Source of the DNA: Antedon mediterranea
Taxonomy: Eukaryota; Echinodermata; Crinoidea; Comatulida; Antedonidae
Reading direction: 5' to 3'
Assembly: GCF_964355755.1 (NCBI RefSeq)
Contig: NC_092673.1
Location: forward strand, 26,417,001-26,481,000
Length of the DNA: 64,000 nucleotides
Part shown: piece by piece, positions 1 to 45,243 of the stretch
Position numbering within the stretch: the stretch's first letter is position 1
Layout of the letters: every line of letters begins with the position of its first letter
The notes under the pieces: model-generated
Told to the model about the DNA's origin: nothing
Databases searched by the model: none
What the model saw: the letters and a program-made list of their open reading frames with translations, nothing else
Program-made: the position numbers and the translations under genes

Positions 1-320
1 CAGGTTCTGTACTTGGCACATTACTGGCTATTTCTCCTAAACTGAAAAATCTTGACATGAATTACTGCCGTCTGTCAGGTGTTGTCATAGATGCTATGGT
101 GAGGGAATGTGTCAATAGGAACCTAGTGTTGGAATTAGATAATCTTGATATCAGTGGGAATACTCTCACTGATATTACAGGTTCTTCACTAACCACATTA
201 CTGGCTATATCTCCTAAACTGAAAAAGCTTGATATGCGTAAGTGTAAATTACCTAATGATGTAGTGCAGGATATGACTCAACACTTCCAGACTATAGATG
301 GTGTATTTTCCTATAAATAA
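1..320 (+). CDS. C-terminal leucine-rich-repeat exon, NLR/LRR-type protein (5' partial)
   Basis: The frame is open from the window edge and ends at TAA 318-320, so this is the last exon or end of a longer gene. The roughly 105 visible residues hold two near-identical leucine-rich repeats; the motif LLAISPKLK occurs twice, each followed by LDM and a cysteine (NYC, RKC). A repeat pair this similar suggests recent duplication inside the gene. Repeats with an L..LDISGN core ending in a short polar tail are typical of the ribonuclease-inhibitor-like LRRs at the C-terminus of NACHT/NLR innate immune receptors, which are greatly expanded in echinoderms and amphioxus. No NACHT, Death or other domain is in view, so the NLR assignment is an inference; another LRR protein is possible. 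Confidence 0.7.
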   Translation, partial: GSVLGTLLAISPKLKNLDMNYCRLSGVVIDAMVRECVNRNLVLELDNLDISGNTLTDITGSSLTTLLAISPKLKKLDMRKCKLPNDVVQDMTQHFQTIDGVFSYK

Positions 321-777
321 CTGTTATACAGTAGTTATTAGAGTGCAGTTTAATTTGACATTCGTTACAACTGCATGATACAGGTACTTAAAGGCATTTT
401 CATTTTTAACTTGAGAATATTTTTAAAAATATAAATTGTAAATTGCAGCCAAAAAAAGCAAAAATGAACTAGATAAGTTGCAAATATTACAGTTTTATAT
501 TTGAATTTAATTTATTATTTGTAAGTATTATACAATGTTATATTTGTTATTCATTCTATGGCACAGTACTTTCTGTATGTTTAATTTACTTTCAAAAAAT
601 CTTTAAAACATTAACGTTTTACAGATTTTATTAGCAATTTAAACAACTTACTTTTGTTATGCTCAATATTTTTTTCTCCTTCGTTTTGACTTATATTATT
701 AATTGTTTATTGTTTTATACCTTTTTTTCTTTTATGTATTTCTGCATATTTGTATTGTCATAGTTGTTGTTTTTGTC

Positions 778-925
778 ATAATAATAATAATAATAAACAA
801 TATTTATATAGCGCCTAATGGATCACTGACCCCTCTAGGTGCTTTACATTAGACTTTAACTAATGGTAATAACCTATCCCCCGCCGGACACCATTCCGGT
901 ATTTCTTGAAAATGAAAATAGTCAA
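778..925. repeat. Dispersed repeat fragment with (ATA)n start
   Basis: An (ATA)n tract is followed by TATTTATATAGCGCC and a GC-richer tail ending near CCGGTATTTCTTG. Microsatellite-led sequences of this form are common 3' ends of marine invertebrate SINEs and LINEs. The family is not identified. Confidence 0.4.
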
Positions 926-1321
926 CAAGTTGTTGAACTATATATGAGGTAATTGTAAAAAGTAAAAAAAAAAAGTACTATAGACCTATAAATTAAATTA
1001 AATAACTTAAATGATTTAAAAAGTTAAATACATATTAAAATTACAACAAAACATTATTGCAAGCTGTCATCTATTTTATTTTTATAAAAATCAGTGTGTG
1101 GTGTGATTGAAGGTTGGCGAGTATAGGCACTGCTCTTGATGTAAGAAAAGTTTTACTTTGTTTTTGCAAGCTATTACATGTTCAGCGACACGCGAGTACA
1201 GATTCAGGATAAAAAATCTTGCAAGAGAGGTGTATAAAATAAAAACACTTTTAAGCCTAGTACATTCTTTGTTGATTGTATTAAATAACAAACAAATAAA
1301 CAGCTTGTGTTGTGTTTTATT

Positions 1322-2770
1322 AGGTTATATGCATGATATGCATATAACCTCTTGATTCTGTCAAAATCTTTATTTATTTATTTATTTATTTATTTATTCT
1401 TTCCTTAGCACTATTTTGTCCGTGCATTATCTTGGCATCAGTTTAATCTAGCTAAGTCAAGTTTTCAGAGTATATTCCTCATGGCCAGGAATCGATGTGG
1501 TTATATTTTCACGATGCGTAATCAAAAATTACGCGGTCTACGCGCGATTTTACGAAATCACGTTTGTAATCATATCTTCACAAGCATGAATCACAATTAA
1601 ACAAAATTTGGTACTCATAAATTTCAGGTCATATTTCATCATATGGCAATAAAATTACGTGCGTAGCGCATATAACGCTTGCGTACGCGCGCTTAAAATG
1701 TTTAAAATTGTCAAAATTTATTTTCGATGAAATTAGAGTACGTTTCAGGCAATTTTAAGCGTTTAAAAAAATGCCATGAGTGCGCAGATTTTTGCACGCG
1801 CACTGCGCGTTAAACGTTAATGCGCACTCTTTTTGCCCGATTTCTGATTTACAATCTTTCTTTAATAATATCATCATATTTGATTCAGGTTTCAACTCGA
1901 AATTGCGTTATACGAGCACGTCAAAAGTGACTGGCTACGCACGTATAAGTTAACAAAATGGTGAAAATATGCTAAATTTTAAAATTAATATATATCGTCA
2001 GAATGCAGGGGAACACCTATTTTTTATTTCATTTTCTTGAAGTGTATGTATCATATGTATGATTTATTATCAAATAAAGAGAACAAAAGTTGATTAAGTC
2101 ATCATTAATTGCATATTAAATTAAAAAAAAATAATTTCGACAATCAAACAAATTATGACATTTTCTTAGGCCAAAATAACAAACTTAACATTAACTTTCT
2201 TCCTTCAAAAATTCATATATTAAAGTTAAAAGTATGTAGTTTGACAGTGCATCATTTGTATACATTTTAAAGATGTCATCATAGTAAAAAATTATAATTC
2301 ATTTCGTTATGTAATAATCTATTTGCATCAAAGTGGTTACTGCATAGTAAATACACAAAGGAATTTTTCTACAACTTTTAGTCAGTTGTGTACGGCTCGG
2401 TGGTCTGTGCTCGTGTCTATGGCATTCAAGGTACCGAGATCGAGTCTCACCTTGGGAAACGAAATAAGATTTTTTTTTATTATCCGTATTGTTTGTTCAA
2501 ATTTATTTCTTAGTGTATAGATTATACACATGATTTATAATGAAATCTAGATAAAAATTAACTTATGTCTTTATTATTATGTAACAACAAATGTGGTTTA
2601 TGACATTATACGCATATGGATCTTTGATCGGATTGTGATACCGGCTATGGTGTTCGCGTTAGCAAGGTCCTATCATATATTATAAATAATTAAAGATTCT
2701 GAGGAAATCAATCAATCAATATATCTTTTAAAAATCAATTATCTTTATTTAAATCAATGCATATAACCTA
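1322..2770. mobile_element. Possible non-autonomous DNA element with 13-bp inverted ends
   Basis: AGGTTATATGCAT at the left and ATGCATATAACCT at the right are exact inverted copies about 1.45 kb apart. The interior has no long ORF and is locally CG-rich compared with its flanks. No clear target-site duplication was seen, and the left end is itself palindromic, so chance or a composite of older repeats is possible. Confidence 0.3.
2383..2463 (+). repeat. tRNA-like sequence, probable SINE head
   Basis: A box-A-like word (CGGCTCGGTGGT, about 2393-2404) and a box-B-like word (GAGATCGAGTCTC, about 2436-2448) are spaced as in a tRNA promoter and followed by a T run at 2471-2478. A proper cloverleaf does not form, so it is read as a tRNA-derived SINE head or decayed tRNA, not a working tRNA. 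Confidence 0.4.
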
Positions 2771-3019
2771 TAATTCGTCATAGTGACGAATTAAATCTAG
2801 TTTTATATTATTATTATTATTATGATTTCATTTCTTTTATATTCCAGTCATGATGAAATCAACCAACTTTACTCTTTTTTAAACTTTCATAGAGGCGCGC
2901 CTAGATAGAATAATTTATATAATAAAAAAAAACTCTATTTAGATTTATTATTTATGAAATAATATAGTAAATGACTTTAGGTTCATTCAATTAAAAAAAA
3001 ACCACAGAAAAAAAAAATT

Positions 3020-3092
3020 TGGAAGACCCGGGCATTGATCCCGGTACCTCTCACATGCTAAGCGAGCGCTCTACCATTTGAGCTAGTCCCCC
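3020..3092 (-). tRNA. tRNA-Ala(AGC)
   Basis: On the minus strand this 73-nt sequence folds as a full cloverleaf. The 7-bp acceptor stem is GGGGGAC paired with GTCTTCC (two G-U pairs), followed by discriminator A. The D arm is GCTC...GAGC, the anticodon stem is CTCGC/GTGAG with loop TTAGCAT, and the T stem CCGGG/CCCGG is perfect. The anticodon AGC gives alanine. The body closely resembles remembered animal tRNA-Ala(AGC) genes. A run of T directly after the 3' end on this strand (3009-3017 on the + strand) is a RNA polymerase III terminator. The T loop ATCAATG departs slightly from the usual box B. It lies about 570 bp upstream of the SMC3 start, divergent to it. Confidence 0.88.
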
Positions 3093-3519
3093 ACTGATGA
3101 ATTAAGAAGTGGTTATTATATCATATATTGTATACTGTAAAAATAATTTTCATCTGCAAAAATATTGTTTTGTATTTGGGCACTCAATTGTAAAATCTGA
3201 TTTTTAAGTAAGTTAATGTTGATTAGTAAATTATATTTGATTGACCAGCCTAGGGGGAGCCGCCGGCTCAAATTGACGAGACACAAAGCGCGTACTCTCC
3301 ATTTTAGAAACGTCGAATATATAGATAGGGGTTATAAGTAAAGTAGGAAACAATTTAGTGAATTATAAATTATAGTTTATTACAAAAGTACATTTTTTTA
3401 AATTAAAAAAACATATTTTAATATTATATATTGTAATTTGTAATGTGTAACAACAAAATCTAAGTAAATTAAAATATTATTACATTGATATGTCTATTTA
3501 GTGTTTGGAATATTCCACA

Positions 3520-3663
3520 CTAATGGAGCGCGCCATTTTGGTTTTGTGCGAAAGTAGCGACGAAGAATTGAAAAGTGTGTTTTGATATTTTTCCAAAGAG
3601 AATATTGGATTTATGCTCAAAGCTATTTGTTCCAATGCCTTGAAAACTGTTTAAATATTAACA
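3520..3663 (+). promoter_or_regulatory. SMC3 promoter/5' UTR region with a YY1-like element
   Basis: Just upstream of the SMC3 start codon lies GCGCGCCATTTTGG (3528-3541), which matches the YY1 core CCAT in its usual GCCATnTTG setting, common at TATA-less housekeeping promoters. It is the most GC-rich patch near the gene start and no TATA box is evident. The transcription start is not determined. Confidence 0.45.
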
Positions 3664-27273
<23,610 letters not shown>

Positions 27274-27624
27274 TTGTAGCGCCCTCGTAGTCAGCTCACC
27301 GAAGACACTATACTGCAAGTCTGTAGTTATGTTAGTTAGTATGTTGCCTTATTTAGCTTGTGTATGGATAAAAGGCTATTCCAATGCATAGGCATAATGG
27401 TTCTAAATTTTCTAGAATAGATTGTTTCAAGATGTTAATTTAATGTAAATGTTGGATGTAGAACAACATTACTTGAAGGCTAATTGGGTTGGATTAATGT
27501 TTTGAATAATGTTCAAGTTCTAGGACCTGTATGTAACACAATTGAATGTCTTTTTTTATAGCACAGTTCCAATACTATATTGTACATTAATGTATTGTTT
27601 GAAGGTTTGCATGGCGAAATCAAA

Positions 27625-27756
27625 TGTTGATATAAAGTTTGCGGTACACCACATGTATTAGTTCTGAAAAGAACTGTTGAGTTTCTCCTAAACGAGAAAC
27701 TCAGCAGTTCGTTTCAGAACTAATACATGTGGTGTACCGCAAACTTTATATCAACA
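27625..27756. repeat. 132-bp palindrome: 63-bp arms, 6-bp loop
   Basis: The arm starting TGTTGATATAAAGTTTGCGG is followed by the spacer CTAAAC and then its inverted copy ending ACTTTATATCAACA; arms differ at about two of 63 positions. If transcribed in the SMC3 3' UTR it would form a long near-perfect RNA hairpin. A single-arm copy plus its left flank lies inverted at 60177-60262. Confidence 0.9.
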
Positions 27757-28140
27757 TACTGACTGTACATTGTAAAAAGGGCATTTAAGTGTCTCTCTTG
27801 GGGCAGTCATATTCACCAATCACACTTAAGTGACATATTTCCCTAATTAAGCGTTTCACTTATTTATTTCAATAAATATTTAAGGTGTATGACTTATCAA
27901 CTTTGTTTCCTTTAGCCTAAGTGTGAATGATGAATACAGTCAATATAGCCACTGCTTTGTAAATGCTTATATGTTAATAAAAAAAATACATATCTGCTAA
28001 CCTAACTCCTAACGTTTATCATAGATAATCATATTTATTTCTTTATAAGTTGAGTTGATATGATTTGATATCAGTCACTTCCAAAAAGCTGCCCTAGACA
28101 CATTGGTAGTCCTGTAACATTCCAATTCTTGCCCATTTTG

Positions 28141-28285
28141 ATACATTCAGTTTAGTAAATACCTACTATCATGTTTGTTACATTCATGTTTAATACATTC
28201 AGTTTAGTAAAGACCTACTATCATGTTTGTTACATTCATGTTTAATACATTCAGTTTAGTAAAGACCTACTACCATGTTTGCATG
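28141..28285. repeat. 52-bp tandem repeat, about 2.7 copies
   Basis: The unit TACATTCAGTTTAGTAAAGA followed by CCTACTATCATGTTTG is repeated nearly without change. It lies within the inferred SMC3 3' UTR. Confidence 0.85.
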
Positions 28286-28899
28286 GCTATTTTATTTGCA
28301 CACATGAATATTTTAACTTGGAATAAAACCAATATGCCTGAGAAAATAATTTCATATTAATTTGTTGTATTTTAGTAAAGCAGGTAGTTGTAATTAATAT
28401 GAGTATTGAAGTGTTGAACTGCTTCTACCATTTGTAATAATTATTCTCATAGTTACTATGTTTTAATCAATCTTGAACATTTACGACCTGGGTATATTGA
28501 TTAAATCATTATTTACGTTACACAGTATTTGCTGAAAAGCAATCTCTATTTTATGGAGAAAGCTAACTACACACTATTATTGTTATGTAAATATTGTTTT
28601 AATTTGGTTATGGTTATTATTGCAGTTTTCTTCTTTGCTAAAACTGTGTTATTATCTACTTCTTGTTAATTGTGAGATAACCGATTGTCTATTTGTTATT
28701 CTACTGTTATTGATATAGTTGTTAACTAGCATGTCTATTGTATATTCATTAATCGTTGAAATATTGTTGTTTTTGATTGATAGATAGATTTGATGAAACT
28801 TGTTACCAATATTACCTAGTTGATTGGTCACTTTTGTTATACATAGTAAATTGCATGTTCCATCGTACGAAATAAAGTTTAAATATTTCCAACATATAT

Positions 28900-31800
28900 G
28901 TTTGTGGTTTATTGTTAATACAACACAAACAGAACATGAATAGAACTCCCACTGAGGTACGTACTTAGACAGGCATATTTATATTTTGAAATATTACATT
29001 CTTGCCTTCACTAGGGGTGTCTAGAAAACTAAGACCTAAGCTATCTAGACACACCTTAACTAGAGTAACTATGGTAATTGTTACTTTGGCATAATAACAG
29101 TTTTTGATTATCGAATACCTTTCAACATCAAGTTTGATTGTTATACAAAACAGTGCATATGGATATGCCCTCTAAAGAAGAGGATGTACTGCAATACCAT
29201 TATGGAATATGTATATTGCCTCCGTATAAACTGCTGTTAAAACAATACGCTACATAAACCACCTGTATAATATTCTGGTATGTCTCTTGTTTAGCGCAAA
29301 TGGGTTCGATTGATATGTTCAATTACCGTTTATTAGATATTGTATATTTTCTTGTATTTAAACTGTATTTCACTAGCATGATTATAGTATCGAATAGTGG
29401 CTTTCTCAGCTTGAACCATAGAATCACAGCAGGCCGTACAAGGTTACTAGTAAATAAACCACTTGTTCTTTCAACCTTTATGCTTATTCAATCTTTACTA
29501 AGCCAGCCTCCATAGGTAAAGCACATACAGTATTCGTTAAAGTCAACACTATGTATTACCTGATGACATAGTAGGATTTTAGTTCGTCAAAGGATCTGAA
29601 ATAGTCACATTAGAATTAATCAACTGTCGTCCGTCAAAACAATGGTGGGTATTGTTTCTTTTTGTCCGAAGTTTCGCCTGAAAAGAAAAGAGTAGGAGTA
29701 AAGTTAGGACTACATTATTAAGATTTATAGACCCCTATACCAGCCTGCCTACTATAACACATTTATTTACTTTCACAGCACGTAAGCACGAGTAGGTTTA
29801 AGTCTGGTTTGTATTGTACTTAAGTAGGTTTTTAAAGATGTCTGGGAAATTGTACAGACGCGAACCTGTATAGGCATTTCCGTTATATTTACATTTAACC
29901 TTTACTTCGAAAGGTTAGAGAAGAGATCTAAATGCGTGATGTAGGCCTATGAGAGCACGGACTGGAATAAATGCTTACTTTCCCTGTAAATGTATAAATT
30001 TGGCCAGATAATCTGGTATAAACTAGTATTATATATTTTTAATCAATTTCAATAGTGGTTTACTTGAATCCAGGTATGTCTTTTATGAAAAACTGATATA
30101 ACCCTGCTGCTTGCTAAAATGATGCCCTTTTTTAACCCGGGGTTATGGACGAGTAGCATCGCCTAATTGCAATTATAAACACTAAACATTTCATAACACA
30201 TTCTAAGTGAAAAGACGTGCAGTATCTGATGTAAACTAATATCCACAATTATTGGTAGTAGGCCAACAAACATGCTGATATCGAAACTTCGATCACGATA
30301 GATTCACGACATGGTTGTTTATGTTACCTCCACCAGATTGCTATAGGCCTATAAGATTAACGCCCACACTTCTGAGGTGAAAGGTTAGGCTTTTAGTCCG
30401 GTTTCCAAAATTTCTATTTCTATTCATTTCCACAATAGTCCTATAACAACATATAATTTACACAATACCATAATGATAAGTACTACAGTAGTTTTAATTA
30501 ATAGATAAACTTGCTCATAAATACAACTTGAAAACAATTAGTTGTCAGGGTTGGGGTGGGGGTGGGGAGAGTCAGAAAGTTCGACCCACCCCAATATATA
30601 ACATATAACAAATATTCATGTTGTAGGCCTAAAACGTCATTATACTCACTGATACAACATTAATGTCATCGTACTATAATATTAACACGTCTGTATCAAT
30701 TAAATAACGGATAGTTCTAATTTTAACTTGCTGTTCCCCGTGATCAAGGCGTAACACGCGTACATTCCAAACTGTATCTCCCGCTCTACAAAACCAGATA
30801 GATATTCCAATTATGCTGTCAGATGGTACACTTTCCATTCCTAGGCCAGCGTGTTGCCAATTTTCTACCCGTCATTTGCTCATACCCTTACCATCGTAAC
30901 TGTCATCACTAATTCCAATCAAGGCGTATCTTTTTATTTTTAAAGAATCGGCTTAGATTCTCATTGAAAACATTGTCGACAACGATTTAAACATTTATTA
31001 ATTTCTATCAATGGTAAACAATACAATCCAAAATGGTAATATATAATAGTCACGCGAGAACCATAAACAAAAAGAAAAAAAATGCATTTGTATTTATAAA
31101 AGAAAATAACAACAACAATTTGTGATGTGTGATTTGTAATATGTTTACAAAAAGTTAAGAGAGAGTTAACAATACTGGTACATGACATACGAATGGACAA
31201 AAGTAAAAATTCTTTCATTTTTTGTTTTTTTTTCCATATGGAATGCATGCATGAATGCAAAAATGACACCTTTTCATAAATTGGTCATGATTTCAAATTT
31301 CTGCTGTAGGCCTAAACTAAGACGGATAACAACGACATCATCTTGGGGTACATTTTCATTGATCGCGTGCTAGTAAAGTTGCCTATCCGCTCATCAGCTG
31401 TTAACAATAACACGATAGCTCGTCTTTGATACGGGGACCTAACCTTCGATCAAAGTATAATGTCCCCTGGCCATCGGGACCCTTCACGTGTGACGATATT
31501 CAATCTCCTTTTTGACGTTAACTTGATACTAAACTTACGAATGCTGACAGTTTAAGATCACCTTTGTTGATTTTAAGGTGAAACTATCTGCAGGTGTACG
31601 GTGACCCATCTTTTGTTGAATACCTGACAACCAGCATGAGTTGGTATCGATGTTGTTGAATACCATGGATAATAGCCAGTCATTAATAAAATACCTTCGT
31701 TATAATGAGATGACCGGAGGTGTGGTCAGATTTGAACCAATCACCATGTATTATATTGTGCTTATGGTTAATGGTTTTAAATTTGTATGCGGCGCATAAT

Positions 31801-32515
31801 ACAAATAGGCATTAGTCTCTATGATGGATGATTGCAAAATAATGACCGAACATGGTGGAAATAATCATTAATACGGGATTATTTATTATTTTAATATTGA
31901 TGATAATGATTAATGAGGCCGTGATTACATGATATCTGTAACTTTCGCCTATAAGATACGAATTAAGAAACATGAGACATCTGGATACACTTTGGTTGCT
32001 TATATAAAGAATATGCTCTATGATCTTTTAAGTGCCATGTCTACAGACATGATTAATTAACTGCTGTCAGGATACAATGTATTTAATTTAATAGACTTTA
32101 TGATTTATACTGTATTATGCCAAAAAATAGTTTTTCACTTGTCAACGGTCACGTAGGCCACATGCGTCCAGCTCAAGAAAGGTAACACATTTTCGTCTTC
32201 CAAACATAATTTACAGTAGGTTTGGCCTATGATTTTACCAAGAAAATCTACACCAACACCCCACACTCATACTAAGTCCCTCAGTTTCATGAAAATTAAA
32301 AGTTTGGCAAGCTAGTTTCATTCAATTTCGACGTTGGTATGGTAACTCATTTTCCGAGGAGCACATGCCGAAACCTGGAAATTCTGGATTAATTTGTCTC
32401 CTCCCTAATTCAAACAGCCAGTAACCATCTGAAGTATTTTTACTATGTCCAATTGTCCAGGCAGGTATCTGTTTTCGATATGTTTCGATTCTTCGGTTTT
32501 GTGTACGTGTGAAAC
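28900..32515. other. Spacer downstream of SMC3
   Basis: About 3.6 kb without a recognised gene on either strand. Base composition is slightly less AT-rich from 31400 to 32500. An imperfect hairpin GTGTCTAGA...TCTAGACAC lies near 29007-29055. A GGGGTGGGGGTGGGG tract is at about 30552-30567. Confidence 0.55.
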
Positions 32516-32763
32516 TAAACCGAGCTCAATGGTTGCTGACGTCATAACTCATCAAACGTCAAAATAACTTGCTCAAGGTTTAGTCGAGTCAAAACTATCG
32601 GTCGGTCGACACCTACCGACTTTAACTTCTAGGCTGGCTGGATTATTACTTCAAAGTCTCCTATTGGAACTGTAGCTTTTCATCGGAAAGTTGCTGCCAA
32701 CTCAGATCATTACATTTTATCGGGCATATACCTTGGAAGTTAGGATATTTCACAAGAATTGAG
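32516..32763 (+). promoter_or_regulatory. Probable promoter and non-coding first exon of the LOXL gene
   Basis: A perfect CRE/ATF palindrome TGACGTCA lies at 32537-32544, followed by a GC-richer stretch ending in the strong donor GAG|GTAAGT at 32763/32764. An acceptor preceded by a pyrimidine tract (CTTTTTCTGTTTAAATAG) ends at 35273, 17 bases before the LOXL start codon. A 5' UTR intron of about 2.5 kb joining the two is inferred; no transcript evidence is available. Confidence 0.4.
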
Positions 32764-35273
32764 GTAAGTTGTCACAGCAATTACAATGTAGTTTTGTAAT
32801 TTTGTAAACTCAACACGACCTTTAGCAAAAGTTATCAGCTTCCTACCTTGTCTGTGTAGTATTCATATAGGAATTTCGGGAGGAATTTGAATGCTTTACT
32901 AGATGTCAGTTGCTAATGTATTGTATTGCTTTTATTTATGACAATTTGTATTAATGGTATTTTTAACTATAGCTCTACGCAAAGTGAGACTACGACGACG
33001 TGTTATTATTTGTAAAACTATTTTAATGTTATTGACAATAATTAATTGTGAAAATACAGTATTATTAATTATTTCCGTGGAACACACAATGATTCACACT
33101 CGTAAGTATGTATATCATATTAAACAGTATGTCAGTTCTATGGTATTTTTCTACCACGATTTATCAATAATCATATCAAGATAACATACTATAGAATATC
33201 AAGCGAAACAAATGTTTTCAAAACATTTTCTCAACATTCATTAGTATAGGCCAATTTTGACGTCACAATTTTTGTAGAAATGTCCTGTTTTCGTCAAAAG
33301 CAACCATATTAAGAGTAAAACAATATCGTTATCTCTATAAATATATAATATAAATGGGCATAGCAATCTGAAATATGCTGGGACGACATTTCAACTTCTA
33401 TATCTCTCTTCCCGGATTATTATAAGAAATAGGATTTACACTACAGGACAGACAGATTTGAAACAGTAGCAATATCAATACAGGATGCAGTGGTTGAAAT
33501 ATTAATACAATCAAGACGGTTCACCTCACCCGAACACATTTACGACGAGCCATGATTAACGTTGAAAGTCAAATATGTCTGAAATTGTTTGATTTACTCA
33601 TCATCCAAGTGGGGGTCAATGGGAGCCTTGTGTTAAGATAAGATAAAAATAGGACAACTTTATTTCGTCCACAAAACAAGTGGAAATAATGTCTCATACA
33701 AAGTTAAAATATTAACGGAAAAACAAATAACAAAACAATTCTATCCTAAAGTTATCAACATCAAATTATCTGAATGATGCGTTCTTAAAAATGACGTTTA
33801 TTATCACTTTTAAAAACAACTAGACTACTCGATCGAACAAATAATTTATTTTATTTATTACAATTTTGGTCATTTTTGTAGGGTATAAACATCACAAAGA
33901 ATTAAACATGTGTATAAAACGTGTTAAGTCTACCAAATATAGGTATTTACACGTTTGTGCATTTCGCTCTACAAACATCCTACCGTACTAAATGATTGAC
34001 CACATTCTGGTATAGTATCGTTTTGAATCGTTGATATATCCTTCACCTTAACACTTTTTCTTTCTTTTCGGTATTTTGCCCTTCACTTAATTTTCCCCGT
34101 ACTAAAGCTGGAACTATATTGACCGAATGACTGTTAATATTGATCAGAGAACTGGTCGTGTCAAGGGAAAATGTCTTGAGGAAGTTAGGTATTAATGAAC
34201 TATAATATCGGAAGTCAATGGCGCGCATTTAATTTTATTGTCTGAACGCTGCTGCTAATGGTAGAAGTCAATTTTTAATCATATATTCTATTCGTGATTC
34301 CTCTTCTGCAACAGTTTGTTTAACACGATCCGGTCCTCTAACCCCCAAAACCCTTACATTTCGAATTGTATTATTATATTATAGGCATCGGTGACATCAC
34401 AGAGATACATTCTGTGTATTAATAATAGTATTATTACTAGCGAACGTGGCAAAAAAAAAGCATTTCCAAAAAACATGGTCAGAAATAAATAATAGGTACT
34501 ACCAATCAAAATCCATTCTTGCGTGGGTTAAAAATAGGCTAGTAATGTTTCGATTTACATTAAATGGGACACGTGGATACCAGCTGTTATAGTGTCTGAC
34601 CATCGAATAAAATCAGACGATTTTGAGGTTTTAATACATTGAAATAATATTGGATTTGCGTACGTGTGGTTACGTCATTATCGTGGTGGATTGAGTTAGC
34701 TTATTATTAACCATTCCCAGGCCAGTCGACGTGGGACGTGATGACTTTTTTTGTTTGAATCAATTTTTTATGATTTGCGTATAATGTTTCGTTACTTTTC
34801 TATTGCTGGAACCAAACTATACATTTTTAATTTCTCACATGGATTTATTTTGATTGTCTGCGTTTCTGAAGGTCATTGGTTCAAATCCTACTTAGGTGAT
34901 AACATTTACCCTGCAACTATTGAACAATATACGAGTAATTTTCGGCTTCGTAATTTAGCCCCTTTATGCCTATATTTACTATTTATGTTTCGTTTCAAAT
35001 ACTTATAATTGGGTATTTTTCTTTTGATTTATGAGGGCAGTTCCATTACGTAAATCAATATGAAACAAACATAAAAAGCATGTATTGTACAGACCTATTC
35101 GTTTATTTTACTTATGTTGCTTATATTGTGGAAATTTTGTTATTCTCCTGTTTTGTTTAATTGGATATAATGATTTACAATTGTTTATTTTCTATTTATT
35201 TTTCATTTTTTATTCTATTTCTCTTTATATCGCCTACATTTTTGTTAAAACTTTTCTTTTTCTGTTTAAATAG
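32764..35273. other. Region between the putative LOXL first exon and its coding exons
   Basis: No coding sequence is recognised. A repeat tail of the form CTTTATTTCGTCCACAAAAC lies at about 33655-33690, similar in design to other dispersed 3' tails in the window. The rest is AT-rich and unremarkable. Confidence 0.5.
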
Positions 35274-35290
35274 ATAATAATAATAATAAT

Positions 35291-45243
<9,953 letters not shown>

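Larger units (their letters stand above)
321..3019. other. Intergenic spacer between the LRR gene and the tRNA gene
   Basis: No coding region is recognised in this very AT-rich stretch. It contains a SINE-like tail near 778-925, a (TTTA)n tract at about 1373-1396, a patch at 1490-1980 unusually rich in CG-containing words such as ACGCGCG and GCGTAGCGC, and a tRNA-like sequence at 2383-2463. The words AGGTTATATGCAT near 1322 and ATGCATATAACCT near 2758 are inverted copies and may be the ends of one about 1.45 kb element. Confidence 0.6.
27274..28895 (+). other. SMC3: SMC3 3' UTR (inferred)
   Basis: AATAAA occurs at 27871-27876 and 28871-28876. The second is followed after about 20 bases by the GT-rich stretch TGTTTGTGGTTT, the classic arrangement of a cleavage site, so the UTR probably ends near 28890, with possible use of the earlier site. 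The UTR would contain the long hairpin at 27625-27756 and the 52-bp repeats. Extent is inferred, not shown. Confidence 0.5.
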
